14,012 bases of DNA from an uncultured Lachnospiraceae bacterium (lineage in GTDB: Bacteria; Bacillota; Clostridia; Lachnospirales; Lachnospiraceae), in the NCBI GenBank assembly GCA_947177925.1, contig CAMWWJ010000053.1, positions 1-14,012 on the forward strand, given 5' to 3'. The number at the start of each line of letters is the position of its first letter. Position 1 is the first letter of the stretch. The notes beneath the pieces are model-generated. The model was not told the origin of the DNA and ran no database searches. It worked only from the letters and a program-made list of their open reading frames with translations. The position numbers were made by a program, and so were the translations under genes. Below are positions 1 through 8,285 of this stretch, piece by piece.

Positions 1-1836
1 AGATGGCTTTATTGCTTTTCCTGTATAGGTCTTATTTGCGATTTTCTTAACAGATGCTGCGGAAATGGAAACCTTTTCAATCGTTCCAGACGTCTGCTCC
101 CCCTGTGAAGGCGGAACCGGAGTAACGGGAGGCTTTGCTTCTTCCTCTTTATCCCCTTCCTGCTCATATCCAGGCGTTACAATCATCGTGTCGTTTGTCA
201 ATGCTTTCAGACGCATTGCTGCCCGTCTGTACACGGTGCTTCCATTTTGCGTTACTGGAAGACTGTTGGCATCTGTCCATCCTCTGGCTGTGGAGGAACG
301 GTAAAAGCTCTGTCCCTGTTTTGTGTTTGCTGTCCAGGACAGCCAGCTTACGCTTCCTGACATTTCTCCAAAAACATTTATCCCGGCGCCATCCTTGGAT
401 GTTAGTGTAACGACTACGCCGAATTTTTCTCCGCTTCCTACAAAAACATCCTGTCCCAAATCGATTGTATAAATACCCGCCATGGAAGCAGCGCCCGTAA
501 CCGGCTCCTCCAGAGCCGGAGTTCCGCTTGCAGGATTGTCTGCTTCTGTTATATTTTTATAAATCTGTATGGAATAGTTTACATCTGCGCTTTTCAGGGA
601 AATCTGCACTGCTCTCAGATTCTGCCCATAGCCCTTTTCATTTTCCTTTACGGTAAATATATTTCCTACCTGTCCGCCGCTTGGAATGGTCCAATAATTC
701 AGTGAGGCGCTGCCGTCATATTGATAATTGTTGTCATAGTCCTCCGACTTCATCATCTCATAAGCAACCGGAAGATAAAGACTTTTATCCTCATAGGAAA
801 TATAGAAAAATCCTTCGTCTCCCCAGTTGCTTCCGTAACTATTTTTTGCGATAAAGGCTCCATCCTGTTTCGGTTGCAGAGCTTCTGGGAAGTTTTCCTT
901 TCTATACGTATCATCCCAGCCTACCAGGGTAACTGCATGGTTTATAGTTGTGGTATTATTATAATAAGCTGCTGTATCGGGATTATAATATCTGGACATA
1001 TGTCCATACATGACCGCTACCGCACCATAGCTTTCTATTGCCTCTTTTACTGCCTCCGCATTGATGCTTTCATCTTCATTCATTCCCACAAAATAAATAT
1101 TTTTTGCTTTTAAATCGGTATAATAGTTATACTCCGGTGAAACAGGAGAAATACTGCCGCTATAGGGTGAAATGCTTTCCTTTACAACTCCGGACCAGGA
1201 TGCAAGCTCAAAAGCCGCCATCATAAGATTTCCCCCATTGCTCAGATAATTTTTTCCGGAAGCGGGCTCATTATAATCCCCTTCGGTTCCTCCCATGGGG
1301 TCTGTTTCCCTGTGATAAAAGAAATATGCCAGATGGTTTTCCGAATAATCTGCTCTTTCGTCTGCAAGGCCTGTGAAAATAGCAGCCTGCTCTATTGCCC
1401 CTATGGTGGCAAATGCCCAGCATGTATCCGTACTTCCCTGACTCTTGGCCGAAGTAACAATGCCATTTTCTCTAGGGTCATAAGAAGCAGGCATTCCTGC
1501 TCTTCTCAAATACATTGCAGAGCCACTTTCCTTTTTCGGGAGTTCAAAAGAAATATCCAGCCTTTCCATTTCCTTAAGCTCTGGCACCAATGCCTCCTGT
1601 TCCTGTCTTTCTTCCTCCGTTAAAGGCCTTCCTTTTATATAGTCCAGGTCCGGATATTCCAGCTCCTCTTCATTGATCTCTTCCGTCTGTCCCGGCAATC
1701 CATTTTCCGAAACAGCCTGCTTGGAAACTGCACAAACGGGCATAACTGCACTTTCCGCCAAAAGAACAGTTGACAAAAGAAGCAGAAAATACTTTCTCAG
1801 TCCCTTGTTTTTTCTTACCCGCCTATTTCTTTTCAT
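1..1836 (-). CDS. Secreted papain-family (C1A) cysteine protease, C-terminus cut off by the window edge
   Basis: I translated this by hand: 612 codons are open from ATG at 1836 to base 1, with no stop, so the gene is partial at its 3' end. Residues 1-36 form a signal peptide (basic start, Leu-rich core, likely cleavage after VCA). The C1A peptidase domain covers about 113-360. It has the oxyanion Gln133 and catalytic Cys139 (SQGSTDTCWAFA), His300 (INHAVTLVGWDD) and Asn332 (KNSYGSNWGDEGFF), so it should be active. Residues of about 370-545 resemble the lectin-like domain that often follows such peptidases in Clostridia; this is a weaker call. A Pro-rich linker (about 568-578) leads into IANKTYTGKAIKPS, the start of a surface-protein repeat type common in Lachnospiraceae secreted proteins. 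The protein is probably extracellular or cell-wall associated; its substrate is unknown. A ribosome site AAAGGAG lies 11 bases before the ATG. It starts 36 bases after the zinc-ribbon gene, with no terminator seen between, so co-transcription is likely. Confidence 0.93.
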   Translation of the reverse strand, partial: MKRNRRVRKNKGLRKYFLLLLSTVLLAESAVMPVCAVSKQAVSENGLPGQTEEINEEELEYPDLDYIKGRPLTEEERQEQEALVPELKEMERLDISFELPKKESGSAMYLRRAGMPASYDPRENGIVTSAKSQGSTDTCWAFATIGAIEQAAIFTGLADERADYSENHLAYFFYHRETDPMGGTEGDYNEPASGKNYLSNGGNLMMAAFELASWSGVVKESISPYSGSISPVSPEYNYYTDLKAKNIYFVGMNEDESINAEAVKEAIESYGAVAVMYGHMSRYYNPDTAAYYNNTTTINHAVTLVGWDDTYRKENFPEALQPKQDGAFIAKNSYGSNWGDEGFFYISYEDKSLYLPVAYEMMKSEDYDNNYQYDGSASLNYWTIPSGGQVGNIFTVKENEKGYGQNLRAVQISLKSADVNYSIQIYKNITEADNPASGTPALEEPVTGAASMAGIYTIDLGQDVFVGSGEKFGVVVTLTSKDGAGINVFGEMSGSVSWLSWTANTKQGQSFYRSSTARGWTDANSLPVTQNGSTVYRRAAMRLKALTNDTMIVTPGYEQEGDKEEEAKPPVTPVPPSQGEQTSGTIEKVSISAASVKKIANKTYTGKAIKPS

Positions 1837-1872
1837 ATGCTATGCAACTCCTTTTCTTAAAATGTGCGCATA

Positions 1873-3126
1873 TCAATAACCCTTTAAATATTGCTCATAA
1901 TCCTGAAGGCTGACTGTAATCCAGCCAGTATACCCTTCCACTCCGGAATAATTATAGCCCACCTCTAATCCGATTGGGGTATAAAACAAAATCAGGCTTT
2001 CCTCATCCCGAAACAACTGCAGCTTCTCCATATCGGAAATTCCGTCTATGGCAACGGAATTTTTCCCGTTCTGTCCATTGCTCCGCTTCACAAAATCCTT
2101 TACAAATTCCTCATTCGTATTTAAGATTTCCGTATTGTCCAGAATCGTTCCTGTTTTTAAGTTGACATTTATTCCATACATTTTAATAAGGCTGGAATAT
2201 CCTCCCAATTCACATCTTTCATCCAATGCAATACTGATGCTTTCTTCATCGTTTACGGTTACGAAGGATTCCACTTTGACACAAAAAGTCATAGAATCAT
2301 ACTCATTCAGTATCGCCTGATAATAGTCCTCTTCCTCCATATACGAATCAGCCAGAGCCATGCTCTCTTCTTTTATTTTTTCATTGATGGCTTCCAGATT
2401 CGGGATATCTCCCTCCAGTTGAATATAGGAAATCTGAATGCACACCCCGTGTTCTTCCTCTACTTTTTCAAAAAACTCCCTGTTTACCTTATAGGAAACC
2501 GATTCATCGATACAATTTACAAATTCTTCATAGTAAGGTCCTGTAATCTGGGAAGCATCATAATTTTTTCTTTCATCTTTAAAGTTTTTATCGTACGGAA
2601 AAGCTTGTTCCTTTTCATATTGGTCCCAGTAATCCTCATCCGCTTCACCGTCAACAGGATACTCCCTTTCTTCTTCCGTTTCCCGGAATGCTTCTTCTAT
2701 GGAGTTTTTTATATTCGCCATAAAATTTCCCTTTGAAAGTCTTCCTATCTCAAAAGCAATATAGACCACCAGTATGATCACCACAAGAAAGGTTGCTGAC
2801 AGCACACCAATCCATATAGCTGTATTCTTTTTGCCCCCGGTATTGGAATAACCTGCCGGCGCCTGTCCGCCATAGTAATTATTTGCTCCGGGCTGCATTC
2901 CGTTATGCTGGATTTGTGCATTTTCTGCCGACGTCTTTTCAAACTGCCAGTCCATTGTCTGATTTTTTGCAGCTTCCTCTTCCAAAATGCCGCCGGCATT
3001 TTCCATTCCTTCCTCTTCCGTTTTATTCATTGCCTCTGTCTCTCCCAAAACTGCTCCGCAGCTGGTACAAACTCCGTTTCTTACCACTGCGCCGCATTTT
3101 GGACAAAAATCATATGTGTTTTGCAT
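1873..3126 (-). CDS. Zinc-ribbon single-pass membrane protein with DUF3298/RsiV-like extracellular domain
   Basis: 417 residues from ATG at 3126. An in-frame TTG at 3174 overlaps the end of cinA, but the ATG has a good site (AAAGGGGAA, about 9 bases away) and puts the zinc ribbon at the very N-terminus. Domains: a zinc ribbon with Cys8, Cys11, Cys20 and Cys23 (FCPKCG and CTSCG); an acidic, Gln/Asn-rich cytoplasmic linker (about 28-100); one membrane helix (about 103-126); then an acidic outer part. The last 190 residues, with IPNLEAINEKI, GINVNLKTGTIL and LFYTPIGLEVGY, resemble the DUF3298 domain found in anti-sigma factor RsiV and related lysozyme-binding proteins. That match is from memory of the fold's sequence pattern and is moderate. 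A sensing or envelope role is inference; no sigma factor gene is next to it. It lies between cinA and the secreted protease and is probably co-transcribed with both. Confidence 0.85.
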   Translation of the reverse strand: MQNTYDFCPKCGAVVRNGVCTSCGAVLGETEAMNKTEEEGMENAGGILEEEAAKNQTMDWQFEKTSAENAQIQHNGMQPGANNYYGGQAPAGYSNTGGKKNTAIWIGVLSATFLVVIILVVYIAFEIGRLSKGNFMANIKNSIEEAFRETEEEREYPVDGEADEDYWDQYEKEQAFPYDKNFKDERKNYDASQITGPYYEEFVNCIDESVSYKVNREFFEKVEEEHGVCIQISYIQLEGDIPNLEAINEKIKEESMALADSYMEEEDYYQAILNEYDSMTFCVKVESFVTVNDEESISIALDERCELGGYSSLIKMYGINVNLKTGTILDNTEILNTNEEFVKDFVKRSNGQNGKNSVAIDGISDMEKLQLFRDEESLILFYTPIGLEVGYNYSGVEGYTGWITVSLQDYEQYLKGY

Positions 3127-3160
3127 CCTGAAGTTCCCCTTTCCTTTCTTTACGCTTATC

Positions 3161-4426
3161 CTATTTCCTTCCAAATGTAACCTGACTCATATACTGTAAT
3201 ACGCACTGCCTTAACAGGGTCAGCGCACTGGCTACGCTGCTTTGTCTGATTTTTTCTCTTGAGCCGGAAAAATGATACTCCTTCACTTCTATATTTCCCT
3301 TTACGTTACATGCGATATAAACAAGACCTACCGGCTTTTCTTTTGTTCCGCCCTCCGGTCCGGCAACACCTGTAACAGATATGGTAACATCTGCTTTTGT
3401 AAAGACGGCAGCTCCCTTGGCCATTTCCTTTGCCACCACATCACTGACCGCACCATACTTTAAAAGACTGGACTTTTTTACGCCTACAAGCTTCTTTTTC
3501 GCTTTATTGGAATAAGTTACATAACCTGCCTTAAAGACTTCCGACACTCCCGGCACATTAATGAGCCTTGCTGCCAAAAGCCCTCCCGTACAGGATTCGG
3601 TAGTTGCCACCGTCAAGTGATTGGCTAAAAGCAGATCCACCACTGCCTTTTCCAAAGTCATATCCTCCTGAGTGGAATAAACCTTGTCCCCAAACCGGCT
3701 TTTCAGATCCTTCACGATAGGTTTGCATAACTTTTTAGCCGCTTTCTCATCCTGGGCTTTGGCCGTCACTCTCAAATGCACTTCTCCTGTTTTGGCATAG
3801 GGGGCAATGGTAGGATTCGTCTGCTTTTTCATTAAATCCTCAATCATGGATTCCGCCTTGCTTTCTCCAATTCCACATATTTTCACAGTCTGGGAATAAA
3901 TCACATCGGGAGTTTTTTCATGCAGATAGGGTACAATATCCTTTTCAAACATGGGAATCAGCTCGTTTGGAGGTCCCGGCAGTAAAATAACGGACTTTCC
4001 GTTTTCCTCCATAATCACTCCCGGCGCCGTTCCATTTGCATTATCAATGATGATGGCGCCTTTTGGCATCATAGCCTGTTTCCAGTTATTTTTTGTAATG
4101 GTCAGATTTCTTTTCTTAAAATATTCCAAAATGCGATCTTTGGAATGTGCATCCATAAAAAGCTCTTTCCCCATGACCTTTGCCGCAGTTTCTTTTGTCA
4201 AATCATCCTGGGTAGGTCCAAGTCCTCCGGACAATATTACGATATCCGAACGGGAAAGCGCCGTTTTCAGCACTCCTTCCAATCTATCCCCGTTATCTCC
4301 CACCACCGTCTGATAATAACAGGAAAGCCCTAATCCGGCACATTTCTCTGCAAGATAGGCAGCATTGGTATTTACGATATTTCCAAGTAAAATTTCCGTT
4401 CCCACCGATATTAGCTCCACAACCAC
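3161..4426 (-). CDS. cinA: CinA: competence/damage-inducible protein, NMN amidohydrolase
   Basis: 421 residues, the usual length for two-domain CinA. The N-terminal MoaB/Mog-like (MoCF) domain shows ISVGTEILLGNIVNTNAAYL at about 6-25 and SGGLGPTQDD at 66-75. In related proteins this domain hydrolyses ADP-ribose-type pyrophosphates. The C-terminal amidohydrolase domain (PncC type) begins near 271 with TTESCTGG (275-282) and contains TGVAGPEGGT (352-361). It deamidates nicotinamide mononucleotide to nicotinate mononucleotide in pyridine nucleotide salvage. The start codon is GTG one base after the pgsA stop, with AGGTGG inside the end of pgsA as the ribosome site. A second GTG two codons later cannot be excluded. 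The pgsA-cinA order is common in Firmicutes, but recA, which often follows, is not next here. Confidence 0.97.
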   Translation of the reverse strand: MVVELISVGTEILLGNIVNTNAAYLAEKCAGLGLSCYYQTVVGDNGDRLEGVLKTALSRSDIVILSGGLGPTQDDLTKETAAKVMGKELFMDAHSKDRILEYFKKRNLTITKNNWKQAMMPKGAIIIDNANGTAPGVIMEENGKSVILLPGPPNELIPMFEKDIVPYLHEKTPDVIYSQTVKICGIGESKAESMIEDLMKKQTNPTIAPYAKTGEVHLRVTAKAQDEKAAKKLCKPIVKDLKSRFGDKVYSTQEDMTLEKAVVDLLLANHLTVATTESCTGGLLAARLINVPGVSEVFKAGYVTYSNKAKKKLVGVKKSSLLKYGAVSDVVAKEMAKGAAVFTKADVTISVTGVAGPEGGTKEKPVGLVYIACNVKGNIEVKEYHFSGSREKIRQSSVASALTLLRQCVLQYMSQVTFGRK

Positions 4427-4427
4427 C

Positions 4428-5045
4428 TTAATCCACCTCGTCTTTCATTACATCCTTATTTTTTATCAGATAGTCTATTAAAGAAACAACCGTTAAAACA
4501 AGCGCGGCAATCATAAGTACATAACCGATGATATAAAGCACCCAGTAAGCGGAATGGATTCCTTCTATCGATGCAGGCTCGTAAGCAGCTGCCTTACTTA
4601 AAAATCCCTGGGTATTTACCACACAAAGCATAAAACAAATCATGACCATAGTAACTGCCGTCTTCCATTTGCCGGATTTCCCCGCTGCAATGACCACTCC
4701 TTTTTCTGCTGCAATCAGGCGGAAGCCGCTGATGATAAATTCCCTTGCAATAATTACAATGGTAATCCAGGAAGGTATCACATTCAAATCTGTAAGGCAG
4801 ATCAGTGCAGAACAGACTAACAGTTTATCTGCCAGCGGATCCATAAACTTTCCAAAATTTGTAACCAGATTATATTTTCTGGCTATCTTTCCATCCAGCA
4901 TATCCGTCAGGCTGGCAATAATAAAAAGTCCAAGGGCAATCCATTTAAACCAAAGCACCTTTGGGGAAAGCAGGATAAATCCTACAAAAAACGGAACCAT
5001 AATCATGCGCAGCACCGTCAGCTTATTGGGTAAATTCATTTTCAT
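4428..5045 (-). CDS. pgsA: CDP-diacylglycerol-glycerol-3-phosphate 3-phosphatidyltransferase
   Basis: 205 residues. This is an integral membrane CDP-alcohol phosphatidyltransferase with the complete family signature D48-x2-D51-G52-x2-A55-R56-x8-G65-x3-D69-x3-D73 (in LTDMLDGKIARKYN and NFGKFMDPLADKLL). It transfers the phosphatidyl group from CDP-diacylglycerol to glycerol-3-phosphate, the committed step of phosphatidylglycerol and cardiolipin synthesis. Several hydrophobic segments are visible (about 12-45, 76-110, 128-150 and 165-195). The extra loop around 145-165 (NTQGFLSKAAAYEP) sits between two of these and is not recognised. Its ATG overlaps the rimO stop codon (ATGA), with AGGAG about 10 bases before it, so translation is probably coupled to rimO. 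Confidence 0.96.
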   Translation of the reverse strand: MKMNLPNKLTVLRMIMVPFFVGFILLSPKVLWFKWIALGLFIIASLTDMLDGKIARKYNLVTNFGKFMDPLADKLLVCSALICLTDLNVIPSWITIVIIAREFIISGFRLIAAEKGVVIAAGKSGKWKTAVTMVMICFMLCVVNTQGFLSKAAAYEPASIEGIHSAYWVLYIIGYVLMIAALVLTVVSLIDYLIKNKDVMKDEVD

Positions 5046-6367
5046 TCTACTATTTCTCCTATTAAATCATATTCATACGAGCCGGTTACCTTCACTTTTA
5101 CAAAATCTCCAGTCATAAGCTCTCTGTCCGTATTGATAAAAATCAATCCATCCACATTAGGGGCATCCTTATAGGTTCTTCCCACATAGGCATTTTCATC
5201 TGCCACCTTTCCCTCTAACATCACAAGAACTTCTTTTCCTATCATATCCTCCGCCTTATCAAATGCAATTTCCTGCTGAAGCTCCATAATCTCAGCCTGT
5301 CGGTCCGCCTTCACGTCTTCTTCAATCTGTTCCGGAAATTCTGCCGCTTTTGTATCCTCTTCCGGAGAGTATGTAAATACCCCCAGTCTGTCAAACTCCA
5401 TTTCATCCACAAAAGCCATCACCTTTTCATGATCCTCTTTCGTCTCTCCCGGAAAGCCTGTAATCAAAGTGGTCCTTAAGCAGATATCCGGTATTTCTCT
5501 CCGAAGCCTTTCAATCATTTCCCTTAGTGAGCTTTCATTCGTGCGCCTTCCCATCTTCTTTAGTATCCTGTCAGAACAATGCTGAATGGGAATGTCCAGA
5601 TAATGACAAATCTTCTTTTCCTCTTTCATGACCTGAATCAGCTCATCCGTAATCTCTTCCGGATAACAATAAAGAATCCGTATCCAGTATAAGCCGGAAA
5701 TCGCACAAAGCTCTTTTAAAAGCTTTGGCAGCATTTTCTTTCCATATAAATCCGTTCCGTAAAGGGTAGTCTCCTGTGCAACTAAAATAAGCTCCTTAAC
5801 ACCTTTTTCGGCAAGCTCCTCTGCCGATTTTATCAGATGTTCCATAGGGATGCTGCGATAATGCCCTCTAACCTTTGGAATAATGCAGTAGGTACAATTC
5901 TTATTACATCCCTCTGCAATTTTCAAATAAGCAAAATGCCCTCCTGTAGTAACGATTCGTTCCTCTCCGAAAACCGGAGCACCGTTAATATCCGCTAACT
6001 GGCTTCCTTCCTCTTTCAACAAGGTTTTTTCCACTGCCTCCACAATCTTATCAATGGCATTGGTTCCTACGATAGCATCCACCTCTGGTATTTCCGTCCG
6101 GATTTCCTCCTTATAGCGTTCTGCCAGACAACCGGCAGCAATCAGCGCCTTTGCCTTTCCTTCCTCCTTCATACGTCCCATATCCAGAAGGGTCTGAATG
6201 CTTTCTTCCTTGGCATCATGTATAAAGCAGCAGGTATTGACTATGATCAGCTCCGCTTCCCTTTCATCATCGGTAAAGGTATATCCTTTTTTTTCCAGTT
6301 TTCCAAGCATAAATTCTGTATCGGCCAGATTTTTATCACAGCCTAATGATATAAATAATATTTTCAT
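5042..6367 (-). CDS. rimO: Ribosomal protein S12 methylthiotransferase RimO
   Basis: 441 residues from ATG at 6367. It is a radical-SAM enzyme that adds a methylthio group to the conserved Asp of ribosomal protein S12. The N-terminal UPF0004 domain has cluster cysteines Cys10 (SLGCDKN), Cys46 (NTCCF) and Cys80 (AAGCLAERY). The radical-SAM motif is Cys154-x3-Cys158-x2-Cys161 (EGCNKNCTYCIIPKVRG). The C-terminal 65 or so residues form the TRAM domain (GKEVLVMLEGKVADE and onwards). RimO is preferred over MiaB because of the SLGCDKN start and KVRGHYRS. An open frame extends upstream to an ATG at 6430, but those 21 codons run through a hairpin, look unlike RimO and lack a good ribosome site. The ATG at 6367 matches the family start and has AAGG about 11 bases before it. 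The gene follows rpoZ after a terminator-like hairpin and overlaps pgsA by 4 bases. Confidence 0.97.
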   Translation of the reverse strand: MKILFISLGCDKNLADTEFMLGKLEKKGYTFTDDEREAELIIVNTCCFIHDAKEESIQTLLDMGRMKEEGKAKALIAAGCLAERYKEEIRTEIPEVDAIVGTNAIDKIVEAVEKTLLKEEGSQLADINGAPVFGEERIVTTGGHFAYLKIAEGCNKNCTYCIIPKVRGHYRSIPMEHLIKSAEELAEKGVKELILVAQETTLYGTDLYGKKMLPKLLKELCAISGLYWIRILYCYPEEITDELIQVMKEEKKICHYLDIPIQHCSDRILKKMGRRTNESSLREMIERLRREIPDICLRTTLITGFPGETKEDHEKVMAFVDEMEFDRLGVFTYSPEEDTKAAEFPEQIEEDVKADRQAEIMELQQEIAFDKAEDMIGKEVLVMLEGKVADENAYVGRTYKDAPNVDGLIFINTDRELMTGDFVKVKVTGSYEYDLIGEIVE

Positions 6368-6393
6368 TCCACTTTTTACCTTCATGTAAGAAA

Positions 6394-6420
6394 AGAGAAA
6401 TACCCAATGGGAATTTCTCT
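6394..6420 (-). terminator. Terminator-like or attenuator hairpin between rpoZ and rimO
   Basis: An 8-bp stem (6394-6401 with 6413-6420), one A-A (U-U in RNA) mismatch, 3 more G-C pairs (6403-6405 with 6409-6411) and a 3-base loop. On the minus strand the stem runs directly into TTTTCTTA. It starts 13 bases after the rpoZ stop and ends 26 bases before the chosen rimO ATG. It would cut rimO expression relative to rpoZ. The stem is AT-rich at its base, so termination may be partial. Confidence 0.6.
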
Positions 6421-6433
6421 CCTGCCTCATTCT

Positions 6434-6682
6434 TTATTGCTCTTCTTCCGCTTCATCTTCTGCAAGAATCTTAATCTTGCCTTCGTTCAATTCTGCTACC
6501 GCCGCAGAAAGAGGTTTTATCCCGCCTGCCTTCACCATAGGCTCATCGCCTCCGATAATCTGCCTTGCTCTTTTTGCTGTAGCCATAACAATAGAATATC
6601 TGCTGTTGACTACCTTTGGCTCTCCTGATTCAACCTCGCTGTTCACTACTTGTATCAATTCTGTGTAAGATGGATGTAGCAT
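6434..6682 (-). CDS. rpoZ: DNA-directed RNA polymerase omega subunit
   Basis: 82 residues, in the size range for Firmicutes omega. The family core SRYSIVMATAKRARQI is at 27-42, followed by the shorter conserved stretch KPLSAAVAELNEGKI (57-71) and an acidic tail. Omega binds the beta-prime subunit and helps assemble and stabilise RNA polymerase. It lies 2 bases after gmk, with AAAGGAG inside the end of gmk as its ribosome site, so the two are co-translated or tightly coupled. The gmk-rpoZ pair is conserved across Firmicutes. Confidence 0.96.
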   Translation of the reverse strand: MLHPSYTELIQVVNSEVESGEPKVVNSRYSIVMATAKRARQIIGGDEPMVKAGGIKPLSAAVAELNEGKIKILAEDEAEEEQ

Positions 6683-6684
6683 CT

Positions 6685-7317
6685 CTATTCTCCTTTCAAA
6701 AGACCTTTTAGTTCTTTTCTTATATGATTTATAAACTCCTGATTTCTGTCAGGCGTATTATGAGCTGCCATTACAAGATTATGAAGCTCTTTTACGCAAT
6801 CCTCCAGCTTATCATTAATCAGTATATAATCATAAGCTTCGATTCCCTCTGCCTCTTCCGATGCCCTAAGCAGCCTTTGGCTGATGACTTCTTCTGTTTC
6901 AGTGCCTCTTCCCACAAGACGCCTTTTTAATTCCTCCGCACTTGGAGGCATAACGAACAGAAGCAGCGCATCCGGATATTTTTCCTTTACCTTCAGGGCG
7001 CCCTGGATTTCAATTTCTAAGATCACATCCTTGCCCTGATGAAGCATTTCTTCTACATATTCCTTTGGGGTTCCGTAATAATTGCCACAGTACTGGGCAT
7101 ATTCGATAACCTTTTCCTCTTTTATCTTTTCTAAGAAGACACTTTCCTCCACAAAGAAATATGCCTTGCCATTCTCTTCGCCTTCCCGGGGCTTTCTCGT
7201 AGTCATGGAAATACTCAGGGCATAATTGTCATAAGATTCCACCAGACTTTTCATAAGAGTCCCTTTTCCCGCTCCCGAAAAGCCAGATACTACCAAAAGA
7301 ATTCCTTTTCGTTCCAT
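6685..7317 (-). CDS. gmk: Guanylate kinase
   Basis: 210 residues from ATG at 7317. An in-frame TTG at 7335 is possible, but it would place the excellent AGGAGG site inside the gene; AGGAGG lies 7 bases before the ATG. The P-loop is SGFSGAGKGT at 11-20. The GMP-binding region includes SMTTRKPREGEENGKAYFF, and the acidic lid region follows at about 140-160. It phosphorylates GMP to GDP with ATP in the cytoplasm, feeding GTP and (p)ppGpp pools. It sits 10 bases after yicC and 2 bases before rpoZ, under the promoter in front of yicC. Confidence 0.97.
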   Translation of the reverse strand: MERKGILLVVSGFSGAGKGTLMKSLVESYDNYALSISMTTRKPREGEENGKAYFFVEESVFLEKIKEEKVIEYAQYCGNYYGTPKEYVEEMLHQGKDVILEIEIQGALKVKEKYPDALLLFVMPPSAEELKRRLVGRGTETEEVISQRLLRASEEAEGIEAYDYILINDKLEDCVKELHNLVMAAHNTPDRNQEFINHIRKELKGLLKGE

Positions 7318-7327
7318 GGGGCTCCTC

Positions 7328-8206
7328 CTATTCAATATTTTGTATCTGCTCTCTTATTTTTTCAATATCCGTTTTTAACTCAATTCCTCTGTTGGATATT
7401 TCCAGATCACTTGCCTTTGACAAGATGGTATTTGCTTCTCTGTTCATTTCCTGTGCAATGAAATCCAGCTTTCTGCCAATGCACGCTCCGCTTAGAATGG
7501 CTTCCTTTGTTGCTTCCACATGGCTTCTTAAGCGTACAAGCTCTTCATCCACGCAGACCTTGTCTGCATAAATGGTCACCTCGGTGGCAAGCCTGCTTTC
7601 ATCCACCTTTGTATCCTGCAAAAGCTCCTGTATCTTTTCCATAAGCTTTGCTTTATACTCGGCAATAATCTGCGGAGAACGTTCTTCAATAAATGCCACA
7701 TGACTAAGCATTCCGTCCAGCTTTGCAATCAGATCCTTCGTCAGATTTTCTCCTTCTCTGATCCTTGCTTCCACAAAGCCCTCTGCTGCTCCGCGGATTG
7801 CCTTTTCCAACAGTTTCCAAAGCTGCTCTTCGTCAATGGTCTGCTCTTCCATTACAAATACTTCCGGGTATCTGGAAAGGGAAGAAACCCTCACATCATT
7901 ATCCAATGCAAAGTCTTCTGCCATTTGATTCAGATAATCAAAATATTCTTTTGCAATGTCTTTATTGTATTTAATGCATACATTGTTTTCGGAATAATCC
8001 TCATAAGTAATGAAAACATCCACTTTTCCCCTTTGGATATATTCCTTTAACAAATTCCTGATGGATGCCTCAAAAAAATTCAGCTTTTTGGGCATCTTAA
8101 TGCTTGTATCCAGATACCTGTGGTTTACAGACTTTATTTCTACCGTAAACTTGCGGCTGCCTTCCGTCATTTCACAACGGCCGAATCCCGTCATACTTTT
8201 AATCAT
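7328..8206 (-). CDS. yicC: YicC/YloC family endoribonuclease
   Basis: 292 residues, the usual family length. The N-terminal YicC domain starts with IKSMTGFGR (2-10) and VEIKSVNHRYLD (22-33). The C-terminal DUF1732 domain has EVTIYADKVCVDEELVRLRS (209-228) and GRKLDFIAQEMNREANT (244-260). Family members are endoribonucleases that act on structured or small RNAs and take part in RNA decay. The start has AAAGAGG 7 bases before ATG. It is the first gene after a consensus sigma-A promoter. In many Firmicutes the short regulator gene remA sits between yicC and gmk, but here there are only 10 bases between them. The symbol yloC is used in Bacillus. Confidence 0.96.
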   Translation of the reverse strand: MIKSMTGFGRCEMTEGSRKFTVEIKSVNHRYLDTSIKMPKKLNFFEASIRNLLKEYIQRGKVDVFITYEDYSENNVCIKYNKDIAKEYFDYLNQMAEDFALDNDVRVSSLSRYPEVFVMEEQTIDEEQLWKLLEKAIRGAAEGFVEARIREGENLTKDLIAKLDGMLSHVAFIEERSPQIIAEYKAKLMEKIQELLQDTKVDESRLATEVTIYADKVCVDEELVRLRSHVEATKEAILSGACIGRKLDFIAQEMNREANTILSKASDLEISNRGIELKTDIEKIREQIQNIE

Positions 8207-8285
8207 GTCCGTACCTCTTTCGTAACTGTGTTACATTTCATCTGATTTAAGCTACCTTTTCTCCTATTGCGGCATACTTATGTTT

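Noticed and set aside
65..1879. Several plus-strand open frames of 60-130 codons across the first 1.9 kb
   Set aside because: They are shadows of the minus-strand protease, which is continuous over 612 codons with a signal peptide and full active site. Their translations are Cys/Phe/Ser-rich and match no family.
6368..6430. An N-terminal extension of RimO by 21 codons to an ATG 3 bases after rpoZ
   Set aside because: The extension crosses the terminator-like hairpin, is unlike RimO and has no good ribosome site, whereas MKILFISLGCDKN is the family start.
8203..8241. A 12-codon minus-strand mini-ORF (MKCNTVTKEVRT) in the yicC leader whose stop overlaps the yicC start, with a small GTAAC/GTTAC hairpin inside
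   Set aside because: It has no ribosome site at a proper distance, the hairpin is only 5 bp, and there is no amino-acid run that would suggest attenuation.
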